From positions 2,914,001 to 2,978,000 of the forward strand of contig NZ_CP090641.1 in the NCBI RefSeq assembly GCF_029633825.1: a stretch of 64,000 bases of DNA. Direction: 5' to 3'. The stretch comes from Burkholderia contaminans (GTDB lineage Bacteria; Pseudomonadota; Gammaproteobacteria; Burkholderiales; Burkholderiaceae). The translations under genes were made by a program, and so were the position numbers. A model generated the notes under the pieces. It was not told the origin of the DNA. It searched no databases and saw only the letters and a program-made list of their open reading frames with translations. Of this stretch, positions 9,793 through 18,718 are shown one piece after another; position 1 is the first letter of the stretch; every line of letters begins with the position of its first letter.

Positions 9793-10977
9793 ATGTGGAG
9801 CGCGGCGACGCTCGAGCGCGGCCGCCCGGTTGCCCTCGCCGGCGATTGCGCGGTGTGCCACACGGCGCCCGGCGGCGCGACCAACGCGGGCGGGCTCGCG
9901 CTCGATACGCCGTTCGGCACGATCCATACGACGAACCTCACGCCTGATCCGGAAACCGGCATCGGCACGTGGTCGTATCCGGCGTTCGCACGCGCGATGC
10001 GCGAAGGCATCTCGCGCGACGGCACGCACCTGTACCCGGCGTTCCCGTACACGGCGTTCGCGAAGCTGAGCGAGCCCGACCTGCTCGCGCTCTATGCGTA
10101 CCTGATGTCGCAGCCGCCGGTGAAACATGTGCCGCCGAAGACGAAGCTGCCGTTCCCGCTCGACCAGCGGCGCCTCGTCGCCGGCTGGAACTGGCTGTTT
10201 CACGATGCGCGGCCGTTCGCGCCGGACCCGGCGCGCTCCGCGATGTGGAATCGCGGCAAGTATCTGGTCGACGGCGCCGGGCATTGCGGCGCGTGCCATA
10301 CGCCGCGCAACGCGCTGGGGGCGGAGAAGGGCGGTTTGGCGTACCTGTCGGGCGGCGAGGCCGAGGGTTGGGTCGCGCCGCCGCTCGTCGGGTCGCCGGC
10401 TTCGCCGGTGCCGTGGACCGAGGGCGCGCTGTTCGATTACCTGCGCACGGGCTTCTCTGCGCAGCATGGCGTCGCAGCCGGGCCGATGGCGCCCGTCGTC
10501 GCGGGGCTCGCGTCGCTGCCCGAGGCCGACGTCCGGGCGATCGCGCACTATCTCGCGTCGCTGTCGCCGCCCGTCGACGCAGCGGCCGCCGCCGATGCGG
10601 CCGCCCGGCAGGTGCGCGGCGCGGAAGCCGTTGCGACGCTCGGCCTCGAAAACGGCCGCCGGGCGTTCGACGCCGCGTGTGCGGTCTGTCATGCGGAATC
10701 GGGCGGCGTCGGGCATTTCGGCGTACGTCCGCTGATGGGGCTCAACACGAGCGTCAGCCAGGCCGCGCCGGACAACCTGCTGCGCGTGCTGCATCACGGG
10801 ATCGACCAGCCGGCGACCGGCGAACTCGGCTACATGCCGGGCTTCGGCGACGCATTCGACGACCGGCAGATGGCCGAGCTGGCAGCGTATATCCGCGCGC
10901 GCTACGCGCCGGGGCGGCCGGCGTGGCGGAACCTGGCGGAAGCGTCGGCCAGGATCCGGCAGGCAGCCGCGCACTGA
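9793..10977 (+). CDS. Tri-heme cytochrome c part of nicotinate dehydrogenase
   Basis: This open frame carries three c-type heme motifs, CAVCH, CGACH and CAVCH, in three successive cytochrome c domains of the alcohol/aldehyde dehydrogenase type. It also has typical distal methionine regions such as GYMPGFGDAF. It matches the C-terminal cytochrome region of Pseudomonas NicB, which hands electrons to the respiratory chain at the membrane. The first ATG has no visible ribosome-binding site, and the frame continues upstream without a stop into the frameshifted region. Expression therefore depends on the upstream frame being restored, or on reinitiation. With the upstream membrane anchor it would face the periplasm. 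It probably serves the enzyme formed by NicA and the protein encoded at 597-2882. Confidence 0.7.
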   Translation: MWSAATLERGRPVALAGDCAVCHTAPGGATNAGGLALDTPFGTIHTTNLTPDPETGIGTWSYPAFARAMREGISRDGTHLYPAFPYTAFAKLSEPDLLALYAYLMSQPPVKHVPPKTKLPFPLDQRRLVAGWNWLFHDARPFAPDPARSAMWNRGKYLVDGAGHCGACHTPRNALGAEKGGLAYLSGGEAEGWVAPPLVGSPASPVPWTEGALFDYLRTGFSAQHGVAAGPMAPVVAGLASLPEADVRAIAHYLASLSPPVDAAAAADAAARQVRGAEAVATLGLENGRRAFDAACAVCHAESGGVGHFGVRPLMGLNTSVSQAAPDNLLRVLHHGIDQPATGELGYMPGFGDAFDDRQMAELAAYIRARYAPGRPAWRNLAEASARIRQAAAH

Positions 10978-11000
10978 TCGGCCGCCAGGCAACGGGCTGC

Positions 11001-11045
11001 GGGAGGCGGGAGGCGGGAGGCGGGAGGCGGGAGGCGGGAGGCGGG
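11001..11045. repeat. Short tandem repeat, unit GGGAGGC
   Basis: Six complete copies of the 7-base unit GGGAGGC plus three bases stand in tandem, 24 bases after the cytochrome gene stop. All copies are identical, so the array is prone to length change by slippage. It lies outside any gene. Confidence 0.9.
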
Positions 11046-11085
11046 CCGACCGGGCAAAACTACCCGTTGGCGCGATCTGGCCCGG

Positions 11086-11112
11086 AATGGGGCGGAAATA
11101 TTGCCCCATTTT
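11086..11112 (+). terminator. Rho-independent terminator after the nicC-nicA-cytochrome genes
   Basis: AATGGGGC and GCCCCATT form a perfect 8-bp stem around a 9-base loop, followed directly by TTC. It is about 110 bases after the cytochrome stop and before the lipoprotein gene. The T-run is short, so strength is uncertain. Confidence 0.55.
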
Positions 11113-11233
11113 CATCATCGTTTAACCATTCGAAACAATGTGTTCACCGAAAGGGGCATGATCTCCGGCGATCGAGCGGGCATAATGGCGCCTATGTTGC
11201 TCAATGCGCGTCGAACGGCGCGCGCCTGCCCCC

Positions 11234-11566
11234 ATGTCCACTCCAGTTTCCTTTCGAACCTTGCGATGGTTGACCGTCGCGGCTGCCGTATGCTTGCTCG
11301 CCGCGTGTTCGACCGCTTCCGACGTGACCGCGACGTCGAACCCGAACGTGTATACCGTGACGACGCGCACGGTCGGCGTGTCGACGACGTGGGCCGATGC
11401 CCATACGAAGGCCGTCGACGAGGCCACCAACTACTGCACGCAGCGCGGCATGCGCGCGAGCATGAAGCAGGAATCGCTGACCAGCGGCAGCCGTGTCGGC
11501 GCTCGCTCGGAACTCGCGTTCGAGTGCCATCCGACCTTCGAGACGGCGTCGAACCCGCGCGGTTGA
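11234..11566 (+). CDS. Small lipoprotein of unknown function
   Basis: The 110-residue product has a lipoprotein signal: a short basic N-terminus, a hydrophobic run WLTVAAAVCLL and the lipobox LAAC, so it should be acylated and sit in the cell envelope. The mature part is polar with two cysteines (NYCTQRG and FECHP) that could form a disulfide, and the segment TTRTVGVSTTWADAHTKAVDEA resembles small Burkholderia envelope proteins with no assigned role. I chose the ATG at 11234, which places the signal at the very N-terminus. It stands alone between the nic and mms clusters. Confidence 0.75.
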   Translation: MSTPVSFRTLRWLTVAAAVCLLAACSTASDVTATSNPNVYTVTTRTVGVSTTWADAHTKAVDEATNYCTQRGMRASMKQESLTSGSRVGARSELAFECHPTFETASNPRG

Positions 11567-11620
11567 CCGACCGGCGGCGTTGACGCACCGCCTCTGCCGC
11601 ACGTTTTCCTTCCCCCGCAT

Positions 11621-11661
11621 GCAAAACGACCCGCGAGGCCGTTCAGGCGCATCGCGGGTCG
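11621..11661 (-). terminator. Rho-independent terminator of the mms operon
   Basis: CGACCCGCGA (11627-11636) and TCGCGGGTCG (11652-11661) form a perfect 10-bp stem with a 15-base loop. On the minus strand the stem is followed by TTTT. It lies 24 bases beyond the mmsB stop, so it ends leftward transcription of the operon. Confidence 0.75.
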
Positions 11662-11685
11662 GCGCACGTCCGGTGCAGGCGGCGG

Positions 11686-12576
11686 TTACGCCGGCTGCGC
11701 CTCGTACAGCTTCACGCACGCGGAGAAGTCGAGCGTGCCGAGCCCCTGCTGGCTCATCGACTGATAGAGCTGCTGCGCAAGCGCGCCCATCCACACCGGC
11801 TGGTGGGCGCTGCGCGCCGCTTCGGTCGCGAGCCCGAGATCCTTCAGCATCAGGTTCGCCGCGAACCCGCCCGCGTAGCCGCGCGCGGCCGGCGCGGTGT
11901 CGCTCACGCCCGGATACGGGTTGTACGTGTCCGAGCTCCAGCAGCGGCCGGTCGACGTATTGATGATGCCGGCCAGCACGGCCGGATCGATTCCGAGCGC
12001 CGCGCCGAGCGCCATCGCTTCCGATACGCCCATCATCGAGATCCCGAGCAACAGGTTGTTGCAGATCTTCGCGATCTGCCCGGTGCCCGTGCCGCCGCAC
12101 TGCACGACGTTCTTGCCCATGTCGAGCAGCACCGGGCGGATGCGCTCGAACAGCGCGGCGTCCGCGCCGACCATGAAGGTCAGCGTGCCGGCCTGCGCAC
12201 CGCCGGTGCCGCCCGACACGGGCGCGTCGGCGAGCGGGAAGCCGCGTTGCGCGGCGGCGTCGGCCACCGCGCGCACGGTGCCCGGATCGATCGTGCTGCA
12301 GTCGATCAGCGCAGCGCCGGCGCGTGTGCCGGCCAGCACGCCGTCATCGCCGAGATAGACCGCGCGTACGTGCTGCGCGGCCGGCAGCATCGTGATCACG
12401 ATGGCGCCGCGCGCTGCCGCTTCGCGCGGCGAGCCGGCGGCCGTCGCGCCGGCGCGCACTGCGACGTCGACCGCGTGCGCGTCGAGGTCGAACACCGTCA
12501 GTGCGTGGCCGGCTTTCAGCAGGTTGGCGGCCATCGGGCCGCCCATGTTGCCGAGTCCGATGAATGCAATTTCCAT
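11686..12576 (-). CDS. mmsB: 3-hydroxyisobutyrate dehydrogenase
   Basis: MmsB oxidises 3-hydroxyisobutyrate to methylmalonate semialdehyde with NAD in valine degradation. The 296-residue protein begins with the nucleotide-binding motif IGLGNMGGPMAANL. It has the substrate motif DAPVSGGTGGAQAGTL near residue 118 and the catalytic lysine Lys170 in GQIAKICNN, as in the beta-hydroxyacid dehydrogenase family. It follows mmsA by 16 bases on the same strand, so the two are co-transcribed and the product of one is the substrate of the other. Tartronate semialdehyde reductases share the fold; the neighbour decides. Confidence 0.92.
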   Translation of the reverse strand: MEIAFIGLGNMGGPMAANLLKAGHALTVFDLDAHAVDVAVRAGATAAGSPREAAARGAIVITMLPAAQHVRAVYLGDDGVLAGTRAGAALIDCSTIDPGTVRAVADAAAQRGFPLADAPVSGGTGGAQAGTLTFMVGADAALFERIRPVLLDMGKNVVQCGGTGTGQIAKICNNLLLGISMMGVSEAMALGAALGIDPAVLAGIINTSTGRCWSSDTYNPYPGVSDTAPAARGYAGGFAANLMLKDLGLATEAARSAHQPVWMGALAQQLYQSMSQQGLGTLDFSACVKLYEAQPA

Positions 12577-12592
12577 GGTCAGGCTCCGTGGG

Positions 12593-14119
12593 TCAGCGCA
12601 GCGCGATCGTCGTGTTCACGCCACCGGCGGTCGCGTCGTCGTCGAACCAGCGCGCGGTGACCGTCTTGGTCTGCGTATAGAACTGCACGACCTGCTTGCC
12701 GTACGGGCCGAGATCGCCGAGCTTCGAGCCGCGCGAGCCGGTGAAGCTGAAGTAGGGCACCGGCACCGGGATCGGGATGTTGATGCCGACCTGGCCGATG
12801 TCGATCTCGCTCTGGAACTTGCGTGCGGCCGCGCCGCTCTGCGTGAACAGGCCGACGCCGTTGCCCATCGGGTTGCGGTTGACGAGCGCGATCGCTTCAT
12901 CGAGCGTGTCGGCTTCGAGCACGACCACCACCGGCCCGAAGATTTCTTCCGTGTAGATCGACATGTCGGTCGTCACGCCCGAGAAGATCGTCGGGCCGAC
13001 GAAGTTGCCCTGCTCGTAGCCGGGCACCTTCACGTTGCGGCCGTCGAGTTCGAGCTTCGCGCCGGCTTTCACGCCTTCGTCGATCAGCGCGGTGATGCGC
13101 GCATGCGCGGCCTTCGACACGACCGGGCCGACATCGGTACCCGGCTCGTGGCCCGCGTTGATCTTCAGCGCCTTCGCCTTCTCGACGAGTTCAGGCAACC
13201 AGTCGCGAGCCTTGCCGACCAGCACGACGACCGACGTCGCCATGCAGCGCTGGCCGGCTGCGCCGAAGCCCGCGCCGACGAGCGCGTTGATCGACTGCTC
13301 GCGGTGCGCATCGGGCAGCACGACCGCGTGGTTCTTCGCGCCCATCATCGACTGCACGCGCTTGCCGTGCTGGCTGCCGAGGTTGTACACGTGCGTGCCG
13401 ACGCGCGTCGAGCCGACGAACGAGATCGCCTTGATGTCCGGGTGCGTGCAGAGCCGGTCGACCACCGTCTTGCCGCCGTGCACGACGTTCAGTACACCTT
13501 GCGGCACGCCAGCCTCGATCGCGAGTTCGACGAGCTGCATCGTCGACAGCGGGTCCTGCTCCGACGGCTTCAGCACGAACGTGTTGCCGCACACGATCGC
13601 CATCGGGAACATCCACAGCGGGATCATGCCGGGGAAGTTGAACGGCGTGATGCCCGCGCACACGCCGATCGGCTGGCGCAGCGTGTAGGTATCGACACCG
13701 CCCGCGACGTTCTCCGCGAATTCGCCTTGCTGCAGCGTGCCGATCGAGCACGCGTGCTCGACCACTTCGAGGCCGCGGAAGATGTCGCCCTGCGCGTCGG
13801 GCAGCGTCTTGCCTTGCTCGGCCGTCAACGTGTGCGCGATCCGTTCGAGATTGCGGCGCACGAGATCCTGGAATTTCAGCATGATGCGCAGCCGCGCGCC
13901 GATCGGCGTCGTCTTCCACGTCTGGAACGCGCGCTGCGCGGACGCGATCGCGGCATCGACCTCGTCGAGCGTCGCAAACGGCACGCGGCCGATCACTTCC
14001 TGCGTCGCCGGGTTGACGATGTCGCCCCATTCGGCGCTTTGCGATTCGACGAACGCGCCGTCGATCAGCAGCTTGGCGGTGGGCAGGGCGAGGGTGGTCT
14101 GGGGAACTGCGGCGTTCAT
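12593..14119 (-). CDS. mmsA: Methylmalonate-semialdehyde dehydrogenase (CoA-acylating)
   Basis: MmsA converts methylmalonate semialdehyde to propionyl-CoA, with NAD and CoA, in valine catabolism. The 508-residue protein is an aldehyde dehydrogenase with [16 protein letters not shown] near residue 157, the cofactor motif FVGSTRVG near residue 234, and the catalytic cysteine Cys292 in [11 protein letters not shown]. The GQRCM context is typical of the CoA-acylating MmsA branch. It sits between an MHS-type transporter gene, 112 bases upstream, and mmsB, 16 bases downstream. Confidence 0.92.
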   Translation of the reverse strand: MNAAVPQTTLALPTAKLLIDGAFVESQSAEWGDIVNPATQEVIGRVPFATLDEVDAAIASAQRAFQTWKTTPIGARLRIMLKFQDLVRRNLERIAHTLTAEQGKTLPDAQGDIFRGLEVVEHACSIGTLQQGEFAENVAGGVDTYTLRQPIGVCAGITPFNFPGMIPLWMFPMAIVCGNTFVLKPSEQDPLSTMQLVELAIEAGVPQGVLNVVHGGKTVVDRLCTHPDIKAISFVGSTRVGTHVYNLGSQHGKRVQSMMGAKNHAVVLPDAHREQSINALVGAGFGAAGQRCMATSVVVLVGKARDWLPELVEKAKALKINAGHEPGTDVGPVVSKAAHARITALIDEGVKAGAKLELDGRNVKVPGYEQGNFVGPTIFSGVTTDMSIYTEEIFGPVVVVLEADTLDEAIALVNRNPMGNGVGLFTQSGAAARKFQSEIDIGQVGINIPIPVPVPYFSFTGSRGSKLGDLGPYGKQVVQFYTQTKTVTARWFDDDATAGGVNTTIALR

Positions 14120-14231
14120 GGATGTCTCCGTAAAGCGGTGTGACGACGAAAAGGGTGTCTGCTTCCGCCGCGCATGGATGCGCGGCGGGTAGCAGGCCGA
14201 ACTGAAATCGATCGAATGCAGGCCGGCGTGC

Positions 14232-15551
14232 TCAGGCGCGTGCCGGTCGCATCAACGCGGTGCACATGAGCGCGAACACGCCGAAGCCGACGAGGTACGC
14301 GATCACGTAGTGCGGCTGGCCGCCGCCGGCCTTGAGCAGCGACGTCGCGATCATCGGCGCGAATCCGCCGCCGATCACGCCCGCCAGCTGCACCGACAGC
14401 GAGATGCCGCTGTAGCGGATTTCCGCGGGGAACTGCTGTGCGAACAGCAGCGATTCCGGTGCGTACAGGATCGGGAACACGACGCCGAGGCCGAGCACGA
14501 TCGCCCACCACGCGTACGACACCTGCTGCGTGCCGAGCATCAGGAAGAACGGCGCGGCGAACGCGCACATCAGCACGAGGCCGATCGCGAACATCCGGCG
14601 CTGGCCGATGCGGTCGCTCAGATGGCCGCACAGCGGCATCGTGACGAGCGAGAGCGCCGCGCCGGCCGTGATCGCGTGCAGCATCTCGGCCTTCGGCAGG
14701 TGCAGCTGCTGCGTCGCGTAAGCGAGCGCGAACGTGACGACCATGTAGAACCAGGTGTTCTCGGCGGCGCGCGCGCCGACGATCGTCAGCACCTCGCGCG
14801 GATGACGGCGCAGCGCGGCCGTCACCGGCGATTTCTCGGCCTTGCCCTGGCGCTGCATCTTCTCGAAGTCGGGCGACTCGGGCACCTTCGCGCGGATGAA
14901 CCAGCCGAGGCCGACGAGCGCGATGCTCGCGAGGAACGGCACGCGCCAGCCCCACGACAGCATGTCGGCTTCCGGCAGCGCGGCCACCGCGGCCATCGCG
15001 ACCGACGACAGGATCAGGCCGAGCCCGACGCCCGTCTGCGGCAGGCTGCCGAACAGCCCCTTGCGGCCCTTCGGCGCGTGCTCGACAGCCATCAGCACCG
15101 CGCCGCCCCATTCGCCGCCGACGGCCATCCCCTGCAGGAAGCGCATGGCGATCAGGAGCGCGGCGGCCCAGTAGCCGATGCGGTCGTACGACGGGATCAG
15201 CCCGATGATCATGCTCGGCACGCCCATCAGCAGCAGCGTGATCATCAGCATCGACTTGCGGCCGATGCGGTCGCCGAAGTGGCCGAACACGATGCCGCCC
15301 ATCGGCCGCCCGATGAAGCCGACCGCGAACGTGCCGAACGCGGCGAGCGTGCCGACGACCGGGTCCAGCGACGGGAAGAAGATGCGATTGAAGACGAGGG
15401 CGGCGGCAGTGCCGTAGAGGAAGAAGTCGTACCACTCGATGGTGGTGCCGGCCATGCTGGCCCAGCCGGCCAGCAGGTAGTGCTTCGCGGTGCGCTCGGG
15501 CGCTGGCGCCGCGATGGTCGCATGCTCATCGAGGGTGGATCGGGTCTGCAT
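14232..15551 (-). CDS. MFS transporter, metabolite:H+ symporter type
   Basis: The 439-residue protein is a 12-helix major facilitator of the metabolite:proton symporter family (ProP/ShiA/KgtP group). The signature [13 protein letters not shown] is near residue 95, and a second copy [13 protein letters not shown] is in the C-terminal half. [23 protein letters not shown] marks helix 5, as in this family. It probably imports a branched-chain keto acid, 3-hydroxyisobutyrate or a similar organic acid that feeds mmsA and mmsB, which lie just downstream on the same strand. The substrate is inferred. The ATG at 15551 gives a typical N-terminus; the longer upstream frame is not needed. Confidence 0.85.
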   Translation of the reverse strand: MQTRSTLDEHATIAAPAPERTAKHYLLAGWASMAGTTIEWYDFFLYGTAAALVFNRIFFPSLDPVVGTLAAFGTFAVGFIGRPMGGIVFGHFGDRIGRKSMLMITLLLMGVPSMIIGLIPSYDRIGYWAAALLIAMRFLQGMAVGGEWGGAVLMAVEHAPKGRKGLFGSLPQTGVGLGLILSSVAMAAVAALPEADMLSWGWRVPFLASIALVGLGWFIRAKVPESPDFEKMQRQGKAEKSPVTAALRRHPREVLTIVGARAAENTWFYMVVTFALAYATQQLHLPKAEMLHAITAGAALSLVTMPLCGHLSDRIGQRRMFAIGLVLMCAFAAPFFLMLGTQQVSYAWWAIVLGLGVVFPILYAPESLLFAQQFPAEIRYSGISLSVQLAGVIGGGFAPMIATSLLKAGGGQPHYVIAYLVGFGVFALMCTALMRPARA

Positions 15552-15651
15552 GGTGTCTCCGGTTTTTTGTTGCCCGCGGCTCATGGTCCGCAGGTCACGG
15601 TCGAGTATAGTTATGCGCAGATTCATGATGTACCGATAAAGAAACCGGTTG

Positions 15652-15671
15652 GATATGCATTTATGCATATC
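15652..15671. promoter_or_regulatory. Palindromic LysR-type operator between the MHS transporter and its LysR gene
   Basis: GATATGCAT and ATGCATATC form perfect 9-bp arms around TT. It lies in the 161-base divergent gap, 42 bases before the LysR start. Its symmetry and place fit a LysR-family binding site for both promoters. Confidence 0.6.
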
Positions 15672-15712
15672 GACGTCCGGCCCGGAGACTCCAGCCCCTT
15701 TTTCCCTCGCTA

Positions 15713-16672
15713 ATGCGACACGCCACCGAGCCGGTTTCCGGCAACCTGAACTGGGACGACCTGCGCTTTTTCCTCGAAGTCGCACGCACGCAGCGCGCGA
15801 GCGGCGCCGCGAAGCGGCTGGGCGTCGACTACACGACCGTCGCGCGGCGCATTCGCGCGCTCGAGGCCGCGATGGGCACGCTGCTGTTCGACAAGTCGCG
15901 TTCCGGCGGCTTCACGCTGACGGCCGAAGGGCAGCGGCTCGTCGCGTATGCGGACGCGATGGAGACGACCGTGCAGTCCGCGTGCGACCAGGTCGCGAAT
16001 ACGGGCGAGGCGCTGTCGGGCCATGTGCGGATCGGGTCGACGGAAGGGTTCGGCTGCTTCTTTCTCGCGCCGCAGCTCGCGCAGTTCCGCGCCGAGCATC
16101 CGCACGTGACGGTCGACCTGCTGCCGGTGCCGCACTTCGTCAACCTGCCCAAGCGCGAGGCGGACCTGGCGATCACGCTCGAGCGGCCCGAGCGCGGGCC
16201 TTACGTGGTCACCAAGCTGTGCGACTACCAGCTGCGGCTCTATGCGACGCGCGACTATCTCGCGAACCACGCGCCGATTACGTGCACGGACGATCTCGCG
16301 CAGCACGCGTTCATCAGCTACGTCGACGATCTCGCATTCAGCAACGAATTGCTGTACCTGGACCGCGCGGTGCCGGGCGCGACGGCCGGCCTGCGCACGA
16401 CGAGCGTGATTGCGCAGTATTTCGCGGCGCTGCAGGGCGGAGGGCTGGCGATCCTGCCGTGCTTCATGGCGGCCACGCAGCCGGCGCTGGTGCCGGTGTT
16501 GCCGGACGACGTGGTCGTCACGCGGTGCTTCTGGCTGACGTGCCGCGAGGATCTGCGCAAGCTGCGGCGCGTGACCGCGCTGTGGGATTACCTGCGTGCG
16601 GCGGCGGATGCGAACCGCGCGCTGCTGTCGGGGGAGTCGGGGAAGCTGAGATTCGTCGGCGAGCCGGAATAG
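15713..16672 (+). CDS. LysR-family regulator, divergent to the MHS transporter-mmsAB operon
   Basis: The 319-residue protein has an N-terminal winged helix (WDDLRFFLEVARTQRASGAAKRLGVDYTTVARRIRALE) and a LysR substrate-binding domain from about residue 95 (LSGHVRIGSTEGFGCFFLAPQLAQF). The variant helix-turn-helix with VDYTTVARRI, rather than the usual QPALSRQI, matches the subgroup that often regulates mms-type genes in Burkholderia. It is transcribed away from the transporter-mmsA-mmsB operon across a gap with a perfect palindrome, so it probably activates that operon in response to a valine breakdown product. Confidence 0.85.
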   Translation: MRHATEPVSGNLNWDDLRFFLEVARTQRASGAAKRLGVDYTTVARRIRALEAAMGTLLFDKSRSGGFTLTAEGQRLVAYADAMETTVQSACDQVANTGEALSGHVRIGSTEGFGCFFLAPQLAQFRAEHPHVTVDLLPVPHFVNLPKREADLAITLERPERGPYVVTKLCDYQLRLYATRDYLANHAPITCTDDLAQHAFISYVDDLAFSNELLYLDRAVPGATAGLRTTSVIAQYFAALQGGGLAILPCFMAATQPALVPVLPDDVVVTRCFWLTCREDLRKLRRVTALWDYLRAAADANRALLSGESGKLRFVGEPE

Positions 16673-16741
16673 CGGAGCGAGGGGGGGCGGTGGCGACGGC
16701 GACGATGTGATCGATCTGGACGAAAAAAGCGGCCGACGAAG

Positions 16742-16897
16742 ATCCGGCCGGTTATCGGGGAAACGCAGATCTGGGCGCGCGGGAATCCGCAGCAGTGGCC
16801 GGTGTGGGTGCCGGCGCTCAGCCTGCTGTTCGCGCTCGCGCTGCTGCCGTTGCTGCTCATCTACGCGCGAACGGCTTGGCGCGCGGTCGTGAAGTAG
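16742..16897 (+). other. Possible small membrane peptide or gene remnant
   Basis: In one frame the stretch ending at the TAG at 16895 reads WARGNPQQWPVWVPAL, then a strongly hydrophobic helix (SLLFALALLPLLLIY), then ARTAWRAVVK. This looks like a single-span membrane segment, but no ATG precedes it; the nearest start would be a GTG at 16802, which would leave 31 residues. It is either a tiny membrane protein or the tail of a lost gene. Otherwise the interval 16673-16956 holds nothing I recognise. Confidence 0.25.
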
Positions 16898-16956
16898 CGG
16901 AGGCGGCGGGGCGGTTGTGCCATGATGTCGGCACCGACAGCCGCCAGGAGACGGTC

Positions 16957-17454
16957 GTGGAAATTCATTCGCAGTGGACGTTCGATTGCCGGCCCGAGCA
17001 TGTGTGGCCGCATTTTCTGCATGCGCGGATGGACGACACGCGGCCGTTGCTGTTCCGCCTCGGCGTGCCGAAGCCGGTCAGCTGCCGCGTGCTCGAAGGC
17101 GTGCCGGCCGTCGGCAACACACGGCAGTGCACGACCGATCGCGGCACCATCGACCAGCGGATTCTCGTGCTCGACGAGCCTCGCCGGCTGCGTTACCGGA
17201 TGGTGGCGTCGACGGTGTGGTGCCGCGACTGGGTCGGCCTGCTCGAGGACGAATTCACGCTGACGCCCATCGAAGGCGGCAGGACGCGCGTCGAGCGGCG
17301 CACCGTGTTCAGTGCACGCGGCCTTTTCAGGCCGGTTCGGCAGATCGGGTTGTGGCTCGCGTTGCAGCAGGCGCACCGGTATGCAGCCCGCAACTGGCGG
17401 CGTCTCGCGACGGCGGCGCAGGGGCAGGCGGTCGGGATGGCGCCGGCGCGCTAG
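16957..17454 (+). CDS. SRPBCC-family ligand-binding protein, unknown role
   Basis: The 165-residue protein starts with GTG at 16957, seven bases after a good AGGAG. Its pattern, MEIHSQWTFDCRPEHVWPHF at the N-terminus, then GNTRQCTTDRGTIDQRILVLDEPRRLRYRM and a long C-terminal helix, is that of the SRPBCC (START/Bet v1-like) fold used for binding hydrophobic ligands. There is no signal peptide. Nothing nearby fixes a function. An in-frame ATG 54 codons upstream is less likely because the added residues look non-coding. Confidence 0.65.
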   Translation: MEIHSQWTFDCRPEHVWPHFLHARMDDTRPLLFRLGVPKPVSCRVLEGVPAVGNTRQCTTDRGTIDQRILVLDEPRRLRYRMVASTVWCRDWVGLLEDEFTLTPIEGGRTRVERRTVFSARGLFRPVRQIGLWLALQQAHRYAARNWRRLATAAQGQAVGMAPAR

Positions 17455-17518
17455 GCCGTGGGAGCCGGCGTTCGACGAGCCGCCGGCCTCCTCGCGATCG
17501 CGCACCGGAACCCGGTTT

Positions 17519-18241
17519 TCAACGCGGGCACTCGAGCCGGTCCGCGAGTTCGTTCAGGTCCTTGACGTCGAAATCCCACGCGTCGTCGGCTTTCAGGTCG
17601 GTCGTCTGGCCGGGCCCGTGTTCGGTCGGCCGCAGCACGAACGCGGTCGACAGCCCCTGCCGGCGCGCGGCCGCGAGATCGCCGTTGTGTGCGGCGACCA
17701 GGCACAGCTCGGCCGGTTCGACGCCGAGAATCTCGACCGTATCGCTATAGACCTGCGGCGACGGCTTGTACGCGCGGACGACCTCCGCGCCGAGAATCGC
17801 ATCCCACGGCAGCCCCGCGCGTTTCGCGACGTCGACCATCAGCCGGATGTTGCCGTTCGACAGCGGCGCGATGATGAAGCGCCGCTTCAGCCGTTGCAGC
17901 GCCGCGACGGCGTCGGGCCACGGGTCGAGGCTGTGCCACGCGAGGTTGAGCGCATCGATGTCGGCGTCCGGCACGTCGACGATCCCGTAGCGGTCGAGCG
18001 TGCGGACGAGGTTCTCGCGGTGCAGGACGTCGAGGCGCACGTAGCGGCGGCGCCCGCTGCGGATTTCTTCCATCGACGGCGAATATTCGGCCCGCCACGC
18101 ATCGGCGAATTCGAGCGGGTCGAGCGAGGGGGCATGGCGGTCAAGGAACGCGGCGGCGCCGCGTGCGACGCCGCTTCTCCAGTCGACGATCGTTCCGAAG
18201 ACATCGAAAACGAGCGCCTTGATTTCGGCAGGGTTCGTCAT
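17519..18241 (-). CDS. Haloacid dehalogenase, type II
   Basis: The 240-residue protein is a HAD-superfamily hydrolase of the (S)-2-haloacid dehalogenase type. The nucleophile Asp13 lies in LVFDVFGTIVDW, Arg and cap residues follow, then PLSNGNIRL and the catalytic lysine in AYKPSPQVY. The second acidic motif reads LVAAHNGDLAAAR, where the type II enzymes usually have a similar AxNxxD arrangement. It would release halide from short 2-haloacids, though relatives act on other acids. It stands alone, with 477 bases of intergenic sequence upstream. Confidence 0.8.
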   Translation of the reverse strand: MTNPAEIKALVFDVFGTIVDWRSGVARGAAAFLDRHAPSLDPLEFADAWRAEYSPSMEEIRSGRRRYVRLDVLHRENLVRTLDRYGIVDVPDADIDALNLAWHSLDPWPDAVAALQRLKRRFIIAPLSNGNIRLMVDVAKRAGLPWDAILGAEVVRAYKPSPQVYSDTVEILGVEPAELCLVAAHNGDLAAARRQGLSTAFVLRPTEHGPGQTTDLKADDAWDFDVKDLNELADRLECPR

Positions 18242-18718
18242 GGTGATCCAGTGAGGGTCGATCGATGAGGTGGCGAATCGCCGTGCCGCCGGAATGCGCG
18301 ACGCCGGCTCGATCGTCATTGAATCACGGATAGGGAATGGCGGCTTGGCCGACAGCGAGGTCGTGCGGCCTGCTCGTCGAGTTCGCGGACGCAGGCCCGT
18401 CGCCGCCACAATCTGACGAACGGTTTGCATGCTCGCCGCGCACCACGCGCGGCGTGGCCCCGGGCCGTCGCGCCGCGCGCAAGTCTTTCGGCGAGCTGAC
18501 TGCCGGCTGCAACCGCCGAGCGGACCACGCGTAACCCCTATGCACGCGGATGCGCCGCTTGTCGCGGATTGGTGTTAAATGTACTTCGGCGCGCGTCGGC
18601 ACCGCGCGCAATACGGGGCGCACCGGGCATCGGCGTAAACCCGGAGCGAAAAACGGCACGAAGGATCGAAAACGAATCGGGCGCATCAGACCCGATCGGA
18701 CAGACGGCAGGATTCATC
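18242..18718. other. Long intergenic region before the GGDEF-EAL gene
   Basis: These 477 bases lie between the HAD gene (leftward) and the GAF-PAS-GGDEF-EAL gene (rightward). A short GC hairpin, CCACG and CGTGG around CGCGG, occurs near 18450. A less GC-rich patch around 18560-18590 may hold the rightward promoter, but I could not place its boxes. No coding pattern is convincing. Confidence 0.4.

Noticed and set aside
11001..11045. CRISPR-like array
   Set aside because: The units are seven bases with no spacers; it is a simple tandem repeat.
12392..14143. Plus-strand open frame opposite mmsA
   Set aside because: The mmsA frame has a complete aldehyde dehydrogenase sequence; the opposing frame is low-complexity Arg/His/Asp-rich.
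14116..15435. Alternative minus-strand frame over the MHS transporter
   Set aside because: Its Arg-rich translation is a frame-shifted shadow; the transporter frame has the MFS signatures.
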